A stretch of 64,000 nt of DNA from Montifringilla adamsi (lineage: Eukaryota; Chordata; Aves; Passeriformes; Passeridae): contig JAGGNK010015114.1 of assembly GCA_017590115.1 (NCBI GenBank), positions 1,619,307 through 1,683,306 on the forward strand, given 5' to 3'. This document shows positions 23,815 to 37,200 of the stretch, one piece after another. The notes under the pieces were generated by a model. The model had not been told where the DNA came from. It did not search any database and worked only from the letters and a program-made list of their open reading frames with translations. The first letter of the stretch is position 1. Every line of letters begins with the position of its first letter. The translations under genes and the position numbers were made by a program.

Positions 23815-26800
23815 GTGAGACCTGGGCAAATGAAAGGGAGAAAAAGGTCTTGAGGGTTTCTTTTCCAATTTGCTGTTTTCAGTTTATGCATTTTGAAAAT
23901 AATATTTTCTTTTCCATAATAAAAATATATTGAAGACTATTGCACCATTCCACAGAATATTTACATACCAGTTTTCAAAACCCTGGAATGATACTGGCTG
24001 AATATATGTGTGTACGTATGCATGTCTGAATATATTTGCTGCATATATCAGTAATGTACTCTAGCCATCAAGATTTGTTTAAATTTCAGTAAGCTTGAAT
24101 TATTACTGGTTGTTGGAACAGACACCTTGAAGGAACTACTTGAAGTCACTATGTGTGGGTCTTTACAGCTGTGAGAACTCTTACCACACAGGAGGGTCCT
24201 TGGAATTCCCTGTCCACACTCTACCCCCCATTTTACATCCCAGTGTGCTAAAACTAATGTGAGACATGGACCAGAATCCACAACTTCAGTGAAGGGCAGA
24301 AGGTTAGCAGTAGACATCAGCTGTGTTTATACCCTTTCTCTGTAATAAATATCTTTGAGAAAAACTGCAGATTATGCTGGATGTGTATAATGTGCCTTTT
24401 CAGAAAGAAAACCTAAAAAGTCAGTAGTTCTTTTAGCCAGGCTGCCCCAGCCAAGTTTATGTAAATTTACAGCTACAAAGAACTTGAGCACACCTCTTTC
24501 ATCCTGTCTCCAGCTTGGGCTGTTGATCAACTCCCTGGTGGAAGAGTGTCCCTCCCAACAGTGTTCAGTCTTGCAAGCTGGCTTGTGCTTCAAGATGAGG
24601 AATAAATTCCTTCCTGCTCCCATAACCAGCCAAGGGAAGCCATGAAAAATGAGAAGAATATAATATAAATACAGTGTTTACAACTAAGTAGCTGTCCAGT
24701 TTCTGCTTACATTCTGTCCAGAATGGGTTCAGTGCAAGGGACCTGCACCACCAGCTCAGTGTGTCTAGGAACCCTTCCATTCATTTCCTTCCATGAGTTA
24801 ATTAAACTCCAGCTTAAAACATTTTATTGACTCTGTTACAGTGGTTAAAAGCTGTTAACTGATTCAATTTGTGTCTTTCTGTAAACCTTTGGAAAGTGTT
24901 CAGGGTGAATGTCATCATGCCCAATTTATAGTCAATCTAGAACCAGTAATTTCCTCTTACCAGAACAGCTCTGTGCTTCTTGACATTTTTTCCACTGGAA
25001 AGCATTTATGAGAAATATTTTATATCTTTCCTCCAATTCTATGTTCATACATATGAATTGCATAAGAATTGTTTTAGGAAGAGTGCTTACTGTGTGCCTA
25101 ATTCCTGTCCTGGGAGACATGAAATTGTGAATTTTGTGCCTGCAGATATTGCAGTAGGGTCTTATTTGCCTTCACTTACAAACATTCATTACTCAGTCTC
25201 CCAGCAATTCTACAAGAAACATGAAAATTGTTGTTTGCTCTGCTCTAACAGCTTTTATAATATTGTATTTTTTAATGATACTGTGAAGCTTTGCTGCTAT
25301 TGCATCAGGCGCTCTCAGTGCATTCAGGGCTGTGCTCTGCAGTGTATTCTGCTTTCAGTTGTGACTGGGACTGTCTCTGGAAAATTTGGGTTAAAGATGA
25401 AACCTTATAAAGCTGTATTTTTAAAATCTCTTCAGAGGTGCCCAATAAACCAAACCATCAGAGAGGTGCTGTCCCAGGCAGCAGCCTGGCTGTGGGTTAT
25501 GCCATGGGCCCCTTTGGAGCTCCTTTGCACATGACAGCAAGGGGAGTGAAGGAAGGCTTGTGTCTGGCAAGACTGAAGGCAAAAGTAGCTGTCCCCAGAA
25601 CAGGATATTCTGGGAGCTGTAGAAACTCTCCGGCTTTTCAAGGGAATTTACTTGCATTCATTTCAGGAGCTCGGCCAGTACTTCTGGGGATTTTCAGCTG
25701 TTCAGCTTTGTTTTGATTTGTGCTTGCATTGTGCTGGAGATGTGAGTGTCATTTCTGTGTGTGCAGTTTTACCTGGATCACTGCTTCCCTGCTGAGGAGA
25801 GCTGTACGAATATTTGGGAAGGAATTGCCTATGCATTCCAGTTTGTAATTATGTGAAATTACCACACTCAGTTCTTGCCTCCCAGTTCTTTCCCAGTGTA
25901 GCATGAATGGACTGCACAGATGTTTCTCCTGTGGTTGTTCTGCAGTTCTGGCTGGTTGGTTGCTTTAATAAATGTTATTCCTGGAGATACTCTTGTATTT
26001 TTGTGTAGCTTCTTCATCGTGGGTAGCTGTTTCTGGACACAAAAGAGGTGGCCTTCCTGGCTCCCCTTTGAAAGGGGAAAGGGAAATCCCTCAGTAGTAA
26101 CTGCTCAGAGCTTTGCCCAGGACTTTTGCCAGGGTAGTCTAGGCAAGAGGTGAGTAGAGGCAAACAGTTTTCTCTGCTGATCAGTACTGATGTTGAATAG
26201 TGTTGCACACAGCTGCTGGCATTTTTTTTCTCTACCTTCCACTGTTTTTGACAACCTTATGCCCCATGTTTTGTAAATGGCGTGATACTGTGTTATTTTT
26301 TAATGCATTTTGATATTAAAGCCAAAAAATGTCCATGCTTCTGTATCAGTCTGCTCAAAGGGTAAGACCTTGCATCTTAAGAAGAAAACAATTTAGTCAG
26401 ACATCATCCTCCCCTTCCTTTCCCTCTTCTACTGGTGTCTCTTTCACTTAAAAATACGAGAAGAAGTTTAATTATAGCACAATAACTTCCCTAGCATGGC
26501 GTGCTGGCACTACTAGTGCTGTCCTTTGTTCATGTGCCTCCCTTCTGCCTAGTTAGCTTTTGGCATTTGCCCTACAAGTGGCCAGAGTCAGAAACAGACT
26601 TACTGAGTCATGGAAGAAATGCTTGTTAGAATTAGCATGAAAAGAAATAGATATTGCCTCAGATATTCCTTTTTTCGTTTGTCTATTTCCTTTTTTTCTA
26701 TGTTGTATTTCTTTGTTCTTTAATGCTACACAAGCCATCCTTTGCAACTCTCAGCTTCATGTATTCCTTTGCAGAGCTGCAACAGGAACATAATTTCAAA

Positions 26801-28846
26801 CTTGTGTTCAGCAAAGATGCAGCATTATCTTTGTTTTTTTTGAAGAAGCGATTTGCTGCATAATTGCAGAATAGACCATTTCTTAGAATGAAATAGTAAT
26901 GATAATTTCTGTGTGAAAGGTTAATTAAGCCAAGAAAACCAGTGAAAAGCTATAGCAAAGAACTGTGCAGTGAGAGAGAAAATTAGGCTGCTGGTTTGAA
27001 ATTGGGTATCTCAAGCTCACCACAAATGTACCTGCGGTTATTGTAGTGACACCATGCAAGGCTGTGAAAGTCCTGCAGTCTGGGCTGTACAGAACTCCAG
27101 AATATTTCTGGAGTTCTGGAGATAATCAGTCATTGGCCATGGATATGATGGTTCCACAGCGTCTTCTTGTTTTTTGTAAATTGAAAACCTAATTTTCAAA
27201 TTGTGACTCTTCAAGGTCACATTCATGTACCTAACTTTAAACAGGCAAGAATATCTGTTTTCTTTAGTGGAGCCTTTACAACAGAGAAGTCTTAGCAGGT
27301 AACTTGGCAGGACGTGAGGTTCGATGTATTTTATTTCTGGTAGTGAAACTTTCTAATAGTTTTTTTTTTTTTTAAATTTCAGCCTGAATGAAGCTGAGAA
27401 TGTAAGAAATCCTATTTTATATTGGAATCCCACAGCCTCTGTCTTTGTAAATTAATTTGCAGAACATACAGTGTATCCAGACACTATATCCTAATGTGAT
27501 GGGCTACAGGAGGTTAGGAGACAAGCAAGCCATTCTGAACATGAATTGCCTTTGAATTGTTTGTTTGGAAGGTTTGTCTGTCCCTCTGGTGGGTCAAGGA
27601 GAACTGACTTTAGGTGGTGAGGCTATCCAAAAGCTAGTGGTGGAAGTTATATTCAGATCTTGTCTGATAATCAGCAGATTTCTCCACTGTTCTTTCTGCT
27701 GTGCATGGTCACTGCCCTACCTACAAACACAGCAACAGCATCAAAAAGATTGTGTTTTTTTCTATTTTTCTTGTGGTAGGAGTTTTTACTTCTACTGAGT
27801 TTTCACACAGATACATTGGAGCAAAACACCAAGTGAAAATAGTACTTTGGCAACAGCGTTATGAACTTAAAAACATTTAGTGTCCTTTTCTGTTCCAATC
27901 AATATCTTTTCTACACATTGAAAAAATACTGGATTTGTAGTAGGAAATTCAGTAGGATAATTAAGCTGCATTTCCTGTATTGTTCCAGTTGGTATGTTTG
28001 TTGTAGTGCTGCATGATCTCAATGAACAGCTGTCATGTGTAGGTAACATGCAAAATAATTTCTTATGTGAAGTAATGTCCCGGTGATTGGTTACAAGCTT
28101 CTGTGAAGCCTAATTTAAGACACGTAATTTATAGCAGAATGTTGTACTTCTTTAATAATTTAAGTTAGAAGTTCAAGAACAATTAATTTAAGCAGAGAAA
28201 ATTGAACTCCAGCCTCATTTATAGATCTTCTTGCTCTACTAATACATTATCAGGTGGCACAATCAGTAATCTCAGCGACATAATTACCATGAAGGCTGCC
28301 ATTCTGCAAACCAGACTATGTTTCCCAGAAAAAAAATACTTGGGTAATTTTGCAATTATGAAATCATGGGATGTAGCTATTTTGTGAGTACAAACATGAT
28401 TAAATTAATATTTTTTTGTAAAATTAAATAGCTTTCTCCCTTGGCATCTGAATTACAAGGGAGAATACCCATGAGATATGAGGTCTGGGCTAACTAATTT
28501 TTCACATGTGCAATCACTTAAGTAGCCTATTCATCAAGGAAGGGGAATATTTGTTTGGCTCCCTTGATTTCAAGAGAACCAGTACATGATGTAGTGTTTT
28601 ATGTATCTGTACAAACACAAATAGGCATATTTACCTAGTGGTATATTAAAATTTTCCTTAAAATTAAATACAGTTTTCTGTATAATACATAAATTGTAGC
28701 TGCCATAGGTTTCAGACGTATGGTGTAAATAATGCATGAACACAGTGTGTATGTGTTTATGTTACAAATAGGAATGGACAATAATTCCAGCAGACTTTAA
28801 TGAATCCTCCAGTTAGCAGGTACTGATGTACTGCTTTCTTTTGCAG
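23815..28846 (+). other. CTNNA3: CTNNA3 intron (5,032 nt)
   Basis: The donor is GTGAGA at 23815 and the acceptor is 'tgctttcttttgcag' ending at 28846, so this is a standard GT-AG intron in phase 0. I see no repeat I can name in it. It contains a 184-codon chance-looking open frame (24980-25534), a perfect hairpin (27090-27118), and a long T run followed by a splice-like site (27359-27407). The remaining sequence is AT-rich and unremarkable. Confidence 0.93.
27090..27118. repeat. Perfect 13-bp inverted repeat with 3-nt loop
   Basis: CAGAACTCCAGAA (27090-27102) is followed by TAT and then by its exact reverse complement (27106-27118). In an RNA transcript it would form a tight hairpin. It is too short and too lightly flanked to call a microRNA. 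Confidence 0.85.
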
Positions 28847-28999
28847 CTCCGGAAAGCCATTATAGATCACATCTCAGACTCCTTCTTAGACACCACTGTT
28901 CCACTGCTAGTTCTCATTGAAGCTGCTAAAAATGGAAGAGAGAAAGAAATAAAGGAATATGCTGCTATATTTCGAGAACATACCAGCAGGCTTGTGGAG
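28847..28999 (+). CDS. CTNNA3: CTNNA3 internal exon (vinculin-binding part of M domain)
   Basis: This exon has 153 nt (51 codons), phase 0 at both ends, with acceptor TTTTGCAG ending at 28846 and donor GTATGT from 29000. It encodes LRKAIIDHISDSFLDTTVPL, then LVLIEAAKNGREKEIKEYAA, then IFREHTSRLVE. The residues AIIDHISDSFLDTT and GREKEIKEYAAIF are those of CTNNA3; CTNNA1 and CTNNA2 instead have AVMDH, FLETN and GNEKEVKEYAQ. In alpha-E-catenin the matching segment holds the helix that opens under tension and binds vinculin, so the same job is inferred here. No stop or frameshift is present. It joins the previous exon after ...DLRRQ and the next one before VANLACS. Confidence 0.97.
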
Positions 29000-29472
29000 G
29001 TATGTTTGACGGAATTGCACTTGTTTGAAATACATGGTGTGACTTGCCACTGAACACTCCCTTTGCTGGCAGATATCAAAAAATGTTTAAGGCTGGCATT
29101 TCAGGAAAGAATAAATAAGTGGCCTTGTGTAATAGTAAATGTACTCCATTTACTTATAATGGTATGTAGTGAGACAGAGGGCTTTGTCCTTGCATAGCAT
29201 TTTATTGCACAGAAATTAGATGGTGAGGAATTGTAATTTAAGAAATCAGTGTAAGCCTTTCCACCAAGGTGTTCAGTAGGAACTTGACTAAATGTGTGTT
29301 TCTGGGAGTGTTAGCTTGCAGTGTTCAGGATCCTGCTGCCCGAAGTACAGGAGGCACTGTGTTAGTCCCAGTTGTTTGCCATCTTTCTGCCTTCGAAAAT
29401 CTGTGACCTGTGCAGTGATCTGAAAGGGAAATGGGGCTCTGACCCAGCTTAGAGCCAGGAGCTTGCTGGGAG

Positions 29473-29524
29473 TCATTGAATATTCCGGGTTGGAAAGGAC
29501 CCTGAGGAATCTCCGACCCCAGCT
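29473..29524 (-). mobile_element. Small CR1 LINE 3' end remnant, minus strand
   Basis: The sequence 'attgaatattccgggttggaaaggaccctg' resembles the reverse complement of a CR1 3' terminus, where the tail and the 'TCCAACC' box are read inverted. Only about 50 bp are recognisable, so the call is tentative. Confidence 0.5.
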
Positions 29525-32500
29525 CCTGCCTGTATGCTAAATGAATCCTCTGCATACATTGGAGACTCAGTATTCATTTCTAAAGGATCTACTTCCTCAT
29601 GGCTTATAAATGATACTTCTTCAGCACTAAGAGATTTGCAAATACAACTGGGGGGCAATTTTTGTTTGTTGGACAATCAGTCCTGCAAACGTGACTAAAT
29701 ATACACTGACCTAAACTCATTTGAGCTGGAGCTTGGAACACTGCTGGAATACTAAAGTCAAAAGTTCACAGCAGCATCATCTCAAGTGCCTGGAAGGAGC
29801 ACATTAGTAAATTTTGGGGTTTTTTTAGCTTTTGGTGCTTTTGTGTGGAGTAATGCAAAAATGGGAAAAAAAATCAATGAATTCATTCTGCAGCTGAAAA
29901 TTTACTTAGGAAAACTATTTGGCTCAGAATTAATAATTAATCTTGAGTGACCTAGAGATAATGGAAGTAAAATAGGTAAAGAGCTAAAGTTAAAATAGGT
30001 TATTGCATTTACGTTTCTCTTCATGGTCATGTGATTACAGAATAAGAAAAGTTGTTATTCTTTGATTTACAAGAGTATCTGATTTTGACTGTGCTGCAAA
30101 ATCAAATGACAGCTGAAACACAAACTTGAATTTGCAATCTTTTCTGATTTTTAATACTGATGCTAAACCATCTTGAAGTGACTTAATTTTTAGAAAGAAC
30201 AGGTGATCACTGAAGACGAATAACTTGACTGAATTTCTGAGTCCAGCTGAAATACCCAAATCATGATTCATTTTAGAAGACCTAAGCTTAAAATCCAGTA
30301 TTTGTTTTCTTTCATGGGTTTGAATTTGTGTCCCAAATGCAAGAACTAGCTGGCCATGAGTGTGGGTGTGTGATTAGAGAGGCTGATGGCTGCACAGATT
30401 CACTGCCTGAAAACTCCACAGCTTGATCTTGCTGCAAGTGTGAATACAGTGTGTGTGTACGTATTTATATTTATTCTGTGACTCAATGTGCTGCCTACAG
30501 TGAAGAAAACTTACTTCTAAAGAGAGACTGTACACAGTGCCACCTCCTATTGTTGAATTAGTTGTTCCAAATGTCACTTTACTGGGGATTATGTCATGGG
30601 CTGCTATTCAAATTAACTGCAATTTGACTTTATGTTATCTTCTGGATATCTAGTAGAAGTAAGTATCTTACTTAAAAGTTGCTTACATTGGTTTAATGCC
30701 CTTACCAGTATCTCTAAGCAAGAGCTTGATTGATGGCTTTTTGATAAACTGTATTTATCAACTGATAAACTCTCCAGCAAATTAATTAGGTGGTAGTTGT
30801 ACTGTGAGCCTATTTGAGGTAAAACAGAAAAAAAATGAAAAAAACCTATCAGCTAAGCAAGTGGCCACAAAAAGGCTCTGGGGAGATAAACAGATTTATC
30901 TCATTTTTAAGAAAAGTTCAGTCATTTCCGACAGCATCATGTAAGTGAGAGAAATATAGCAGCTTTTTGGGGGAATGTGTAATACCAAATAAATTTATGT
31001 AAATGTAATAACTTTTAAATTACATTAGAGTAGTTACTATAGCAGTTCCAGCTGGAAGCATATTTGAGTTTTAGTGGCCACTACAGTGGCCTAAACCATG
31101 TTAAGCTGAGAATATATGTATTTTTAAATTGATATAGTGGGGCACTGCACTCTTGCTTTCTCAAGGAAAATAGTATAGGTAGACTTGGATCTGAGTAGTT
31201 GTGGTTTTCAGAAGTGTATATACTTAAACATGCACATACTTCAGAACTGAGACGCGGCCAAGGTGCTTGGAGCTTGGTTTCCAGCTGGACACGGGGCCAT
31301 GGATAATGCATGCACGTGCTGTAGAAGTCAGGTCTAGCTAAAAGTGCTACCCAAAGCAGGGAGCCTGAAGGGCAGGACAGATCAAGAGGAGATAAGTTGT
31401 GTGAGGATCCTTGCTATTTCTATTATCCCTTTATTTAAAACAGAAATTATGTTTCTTGGTGAAAATTCTAATGTATAAACATCACTTGTCCCCTTTGGGA
31501 CAGGTGCCCAGCCTTTAGCCAGGGAAGTGTTCCATAGCGTGGTGTCGTCAGCTCTCTGTAAGATTTGGGATTGGATGACAGATGAATTCAAGATCCAATC
31601 CAGTATAAAATTCCCATAACTTAGGAGGAAGTTGCCAAGCATTATTGTATTTTATTAGGAGGTTCTTAAATGAGAGGTATGATCTCCATGTTTGCAGGGG
31701 AGGCCTCACATTCTTTCCTTGGTTGTTTATTTCCTGCACTGGTACAAGAGCCAGCAAACAAATTCCCTTACAACTTGGATGTTATGGAATATGACTCCAA
31801 AAGCCAGTCATTTGTGCTATTGCAGAAATGGGCTTCATCTCTGCTACTGAAAATAAATTTAAGTATTGAAATGCCAGAGCATGGGTGGCATGTACCTGGC
31901 TGTGAAATATTAAGAGATAATAGGTGTAATTAAAACATGTTAAAAGCTAAACAACTAAGAAAAATGTTGCAAAAAAAGGCACAGAACAGTAACTGTACCA
32001 GAGAACGCTGGTGGTGAGGGAGATGAGACATCAGGCTTTTGAAATACAACTGCGAAAGCAGTTTTACCATCTGGGTGTAGTTGTGACCTCCAGGGAGTTG
32101 GGTGGCTTGGGGCACCAGATGATAGAGCAAAGGCCAGTGATGCAGGCAAGACTGTGCATATTGTTAAATACACAATACCTTGTTTAGCAGATTAAAAAAG
32201 GGTGTTTTTTTCTTTTGTCAGCCGCAAGTAGCCTTTGTGGGGCAGAGCTGTTGCAAGCTTTGAGAGGTGAAAACCAGCTCAGGTGCTGGCAATCCCTAGG
32301 TTTTGTCTAGGGGAGCAAAAGCTAAGGAAGAAACCTATTTGCATTCTCAGTGTGCTTTGTTTCTGACTGTAAAGCGCTCCAGGTGTGGGTCTGAGCCCAC
32401 TGTAACCCTCCGACATCTTGAGCATCCTGTGCTAAAGACTTTCACACCCTGACTATTCCCACTTATGACCTTTTCTTTTGCTGTCTATGGATTCTGCTAT

Positions 32501-33931
32501 CATAAGAGAAAATGAACACCAGTCCCTAATTCCCTTCTCCATGCCACTTATTCTTTAAATTTTTTATTGTTTTCAAAGTATTTCTGGTCTTTAAAAAATG
32601 TCCTTATTTGGAGCCACAAAAGGATCTGCTTGCTCCCTTCCCTGTACCTTTTCCAGCACCTTGCAGCCCATGAGGTGGGAGGGCAGAACTGTGCACGCTA
32701 ATCAATACAGCCAAGACACTTCATAGAATCACAGGAACTGTTGGTTACTTTCTCACAAAATTACTCACTTTTAATCTCTCTAGACTGAATTTCATCGTTG
32801 TTACCATTTAGTCATCTAGTACCATTGCATCCTTTTGCAAATCTTGGTTAGTTATTTTATTTACTGCTCCAAATAACTTGTTAAAATATGTGTAAACAAA
32901 ATTTATAAAAAGTTAATGCAGATACTGCAGAAATTCCTGGCTCACAGCTTTCTCCCAATTTCCTGCTGATTTATTCCTGAGGCTGAAACAAGTGATGCTA
33001 ATCTGTCTGAATCACCCGGGAATTTGCTGGTTATTCAGCCAACCCTAATCCTTGGAAGAGTCTGGCATCCACATTCCTGGATCTCATACACAGTACAATC
33101 AGTAGTCCAGATCTTTCATTCTTCCACTGCTTTCATGTATGAAAACAGAGGTGTCCGTTCCTGTTTATTTTAACATTGCTCTTCTAAAAGATATTTATAG
33201 CATAAGGAAGATTTATGACTATTTCCTTTTCATTTAAAAAAGGTAACTTGTTGCACTTGAAGATATATGCTGTGAAATTACCAGTGTAATGAAAAGTTTC
33301 ATTCTCTCCAAATTCAGGAAAAAGTGTTTTAAGAGATGTAGGTTTTCCTGAATCCAATAATGAGTTCAACTTCAGTGAGTCTCCCCTTAAAAAGAGCAGT
33401 GTCTGAGCTCTATCCTGTCAGGCAGTGTTCCAGCTGAACATGTTGCACACACTTGTCAGGCTTCAGAGCAGTTGTTGAGCTGGACTGATGATGTTAGTGT
33501 GGGTTAGCACGAATGTTGAATTTGATATTAGTAATTTGAAAGTGAAGGCAGAACAACATGTCAAGAGAGAGGATATTGCATTCTCAAAATAATCAGCAAG
33601 CAATAATTTGAATCAGCACAGTGGTGTTGCCTACTCTCATATATCCTTTGTTAATGTTGTTCTGTGGCTCAGTTATAAATATGCTGTTGTTGCCATATTG
33701 ATTAAACCATCAGTGTTTAATTTTCCTGTCACAATATTTCACTTGATTGCAGAAATTTATGAAATAAGTTTCTGAATCTGGACCACAAAGACCTGTGTAT
33801 CTGTGTAGACAGATCTCCAGCCACATAAGAATGGATTTTATTATTGCAGCCAGCAAGTCCAGTGGTGATAGTAATAAAATGATTTGATGTCACAGTGTTA
33901 CATCTAATATCTACATGTTTTGTGGAGCGGT

Positions 33932-34268
33932 TGTTGGAGACAGGGACAGCACACACCCCGATGTCCATGTGGCAAAGGAGGGAGTTCATTGTCTGGGCGC
34001 TGGTTCATAGGAGGGGGTCAGAAACCCGGTCACTGCTCTGCTCCTTGACACTGCCCAGCTCCGGAGTGGTGAGATGGCTGCAGCTTAGGGTGGAAGGGAA
34101 TTGGCTGAGATTCCTGCCTGTCAACCCAGGAGATTCCTGTCTGTCAACCCAGGAGATTCCTGCCTGTCAACCCAGGAGATTCCTGTCTGTCAACCCAGGG
34201 GCTGTTTTTATGGAGCTGGCTGGGTTTCTTATTTACCTGCCCTGTACAAGGCAGCTTGTACAGCAACA
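33932..34268 (-). mobile_element. Solo LTR with internal 23-bp tandem array, minus strand
   Basis: On the minus strand the element starts TGTTGCTGT and ends CTCCAACA, giving perfect 5-bp terminal inverted repeats (TGTTG/CAACA). The expected polyadenylation signal is present as AATGAA (33985-33990 on the + strand as TTCATT), one base away from AATAAA. Its ends match the LTR at 16798-17109. A four-copy tandem array lies inside (34108-34199). No retroviral genes flank it, and I saw no convincing target-site duplication. Confidence 0.62.
34108..34199 (+). repeat. 23-bp tandem repeat, 4 copies (two 46-bp dimers)
   Basis: Four contiguous 23-bp copies begin at 34108, 34131, 34154 and 34177. Copies 1 and 3 read ...CCTGCCTG..., copies 2 and 4 read ...CCTGTCTG...; otherwise they are identical. 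The alternation shows that a C/T dimer was formed first and then duplicated as a 46-bp unit. The array lies inside the solo LTR. Confidence 0.95.
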
Positions 34269-37200
34269 TCACAGGACTAGGCTGTAAGTCCATTTTTAAG
34301 TAAAACAAGCCATTGATATTTGTGTTATTTCCAGATTAAATGTTTCGTTCTGTGCTCAGTTTAAAACCTGTACTAATAATACAGGCCTGTACAGCCCACC
34401 CACCAGTATCACTCCTCTCAGTGCTTTGCTTGTTTTGTCTGTTTTCAAAGTTAACCAATTCAAGCAGGTATTCTGAGATTTTATTGTGTTGGGCTTTTCT
34501 CAATTTAAAACCTTATTTATTCCATTGACTCTTAACTCACGATAAGGATTTTCCAAAAATTTCTCTTGATAACATAAAGTGCCTGTTTCTTCTATGACTG
34601 AATGATTAGTTTAGTGTGGATGCCTGATTTTTAGACGACAGAAGTGAGGTGAGTTGATTTATACCTAGAGAGCTGACTGTTGGTCTATTTTGAGACATGT
34701 GTTACATTGCATTTTCTTATGCTTTGTATAGCAGTTTCAATGAGGCATATCCTGTATTTGAGGGCAGATTTTTAATCTGTTTTTGAGAGATCAAGGATGC
34801 TTGAAGAGTAGATTATTAAATGTTTTGTATATAAACACAATAGACTGAGTTGGATATTATAAAAACAAAAGTTCATCTTCTCACACAGGTTAATCCAACA
34901 GTGAATTTGGTATAGAAATTACAAGTACTGCTTAAAATATCAAGAGAGATTTTCTGTGGTTCTTTTTTAATCAGAAAAGGAAGAATTCTCTAATAGAAAT
35001 AAGAAGTCTTGAGAAAGGAGATACTTTTTCCCCCTCTCTGAATAGGAAATGTTAATTGAGCCAAGCTAAATTGCTGCTACACTGGCTCACTGCTCATACT
35101 GTAATTTAAGAAACAAACAGTATCCTCATAGGCCAGTGACCTTTGTAAGTCAGCTTGAGCAGGGAGATCTCCTACAAATCTCCCTTCTGAATTAGCATTT
35201 GGAAGTTACAGGCCTTCCTTCAAAAATTGGTTTAAGACATAGCAAAGTAATACAATTCAGCAGCATGGATATAAATTCAGTGAGGTACAAAACATCAGTG
35301 AGATGGAAAGACTGAGCACCATACCAGCTCTGGGGCAATAACATTTCCAGACACAGTGCTAACTAAATATCTTCTTTCTTGTGTTCTTTGGTTTTCTCTC
35401 TGCTGAGTTTATTAACTGCTCTGTGCTCGTAGCCTGGAGGTTCTACCTGTTCTTAAAAGGTGCACAGGGCTGGGGGGTCAGCCACACTTCCCAGGAGCTT
35501 CAGCTGGGGCTTTGCAGCCAGCACTAGTATTGGAAAAGCTGAGACATAGCTCACAATAATTGCACACACCAGAGAGTCTCAGTTTTAAATGTGAATTGGG
35601 CATTCAGGTATATGGAGGAAGCAGAACAGTCCTAGTTACATAGTAAAAAAAACCCAAACCACATTAAACTGCCCACTTTGGCTATGATATTGGACACTTC
35701 CCACATATGAAACGAACACTCAGCTGCTGAAGTATTTTGATGAGCACCAGGGGTCACGTTAAACATTCTTCTGATGGAGGTTATTTTAGGCTGCAGTGCC
35801 TTATATTCCTCATATACTGCATCAAATACTTCTAAGTCTGAATATTGATTATGTTACATTGAAAAAAACCCTAGAATATATTGCAGGATGAAAAAAGATT
35901 TGGGTTAATATTCTCTCTGTAGTCTAAGCCTTTGTTTGTGAGCCTTGGCTAAAAAATATTTTTCAAAGATTTGGTTTTTTTAGAAAATGCTTGTTATTAA
36001 TGGGAATTCCATGCTAAAATGCAGCAATTTTGAAAAAATATTTCAAAATATGAAGACTTAGTACTTTCAGATTTGACACATTTAGGTTTTGCTTTGAAAT
36101 ACCTTTTCATTTTAAATATTGCAGTTAAATTACAAGTATAGTTGAAATATTTGATTGCTTGGAAACATTTTCAAAGAGTCTTCTAGGACACTTCAAAATT
36201 ATCTCTGAATATAAACATCATTTGAATTATGAAAATTAAGGCAAAATAATAATGAAAAGTTTTGAGGGACCCAGGTGTTCTTTCTAGTCCCTTCTAAGAC
36301 ACAGCTGTTTTTAGTGATTGGAGTGTTCTGGCCTCTGATTCACTTCTACCAAAGACAAAAGCAACTTCTGCTGTTGAGATAACAAGTATATAACAGTGAA
36401 CAAAAACTAGGTAACAAGAAGACTGAGCTGTCACATCTACAGGAGGAGAAAAGCAGGCCCTGTGTAAGTGGCAATTTCTTGTTTGGGGAAGCTGACAGAC
36501 TGTTCTCCTGAGCTGATCCATCATGGAGACGTAATGCTTTCTGAGAGGAGGAGTGATAGGCTGGCTGAACTTGAGATTAAAAAAGGAATTTGATGGGAGC
36601 AGGGAAGAATGCTCTGATTATCTTTTCTTTTGGCACAGATGCAGATCTCCCACTGCAGTGTTTAAAGGTCAGCTGTACCAAGCAGAGGCAGAGAGCTTTA
36701 ATCGGAGTGGAAGCGATGGTGGAGTGAACTTGGTGTTCTCCATCCCTTCTCTCAGTACATGAATACACCTGTGTCTCTGCCACTTGATCTAATAATACTG
36801 ACCTCAGATCTGCTCATACATAAATGTGACACTTCAGCCTGTGGCCTAATTCTTGCCAGTGTGTTTTTCAGTTTTGCCCGTATTGCAGTGTGACAGGGCT
36901 GCCTTCTGGGACTACAGACAAGGGACAGTAACAAACAGGACACATATTTAAGTGCAGCAGTGTTGTGATGTGTTGACACAGAGCGGTAGAGGCGTGCAGG
37001 ACACAGAGTGTTGCTGAAAAAACAAGTTTGCAAGTTAGTGCAAAGATTTCCAGTGCAGAAAATGCACATCTATTGAAGGTGAATTCTCCATAAGAGAGCA
37101 TTTTAAAAAATTAATTTAAATGCTGTAAAGGAGAGAAGCCCTTGAGTTATAAAAATGCATATTGTTTCTATTTCTAAAAGGAAATTGAGGTTTTATATCT

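Noticed and set aside
28826..29053. A 75-residue stand-alone reading frame around the 153-nt exon
   Set aside because: The ends are intron read-through. Only 28847-28999 is coding, as shown by splice sites and the catenin family match.
32719..32745. Possible CR1 tail on the minus strand ('tcatagaatcacaggaactg')
   Set aside because: Only about 20 bp look like the CR1 terminal repeat and nothing beyond matches, so chance cannot be excluded.
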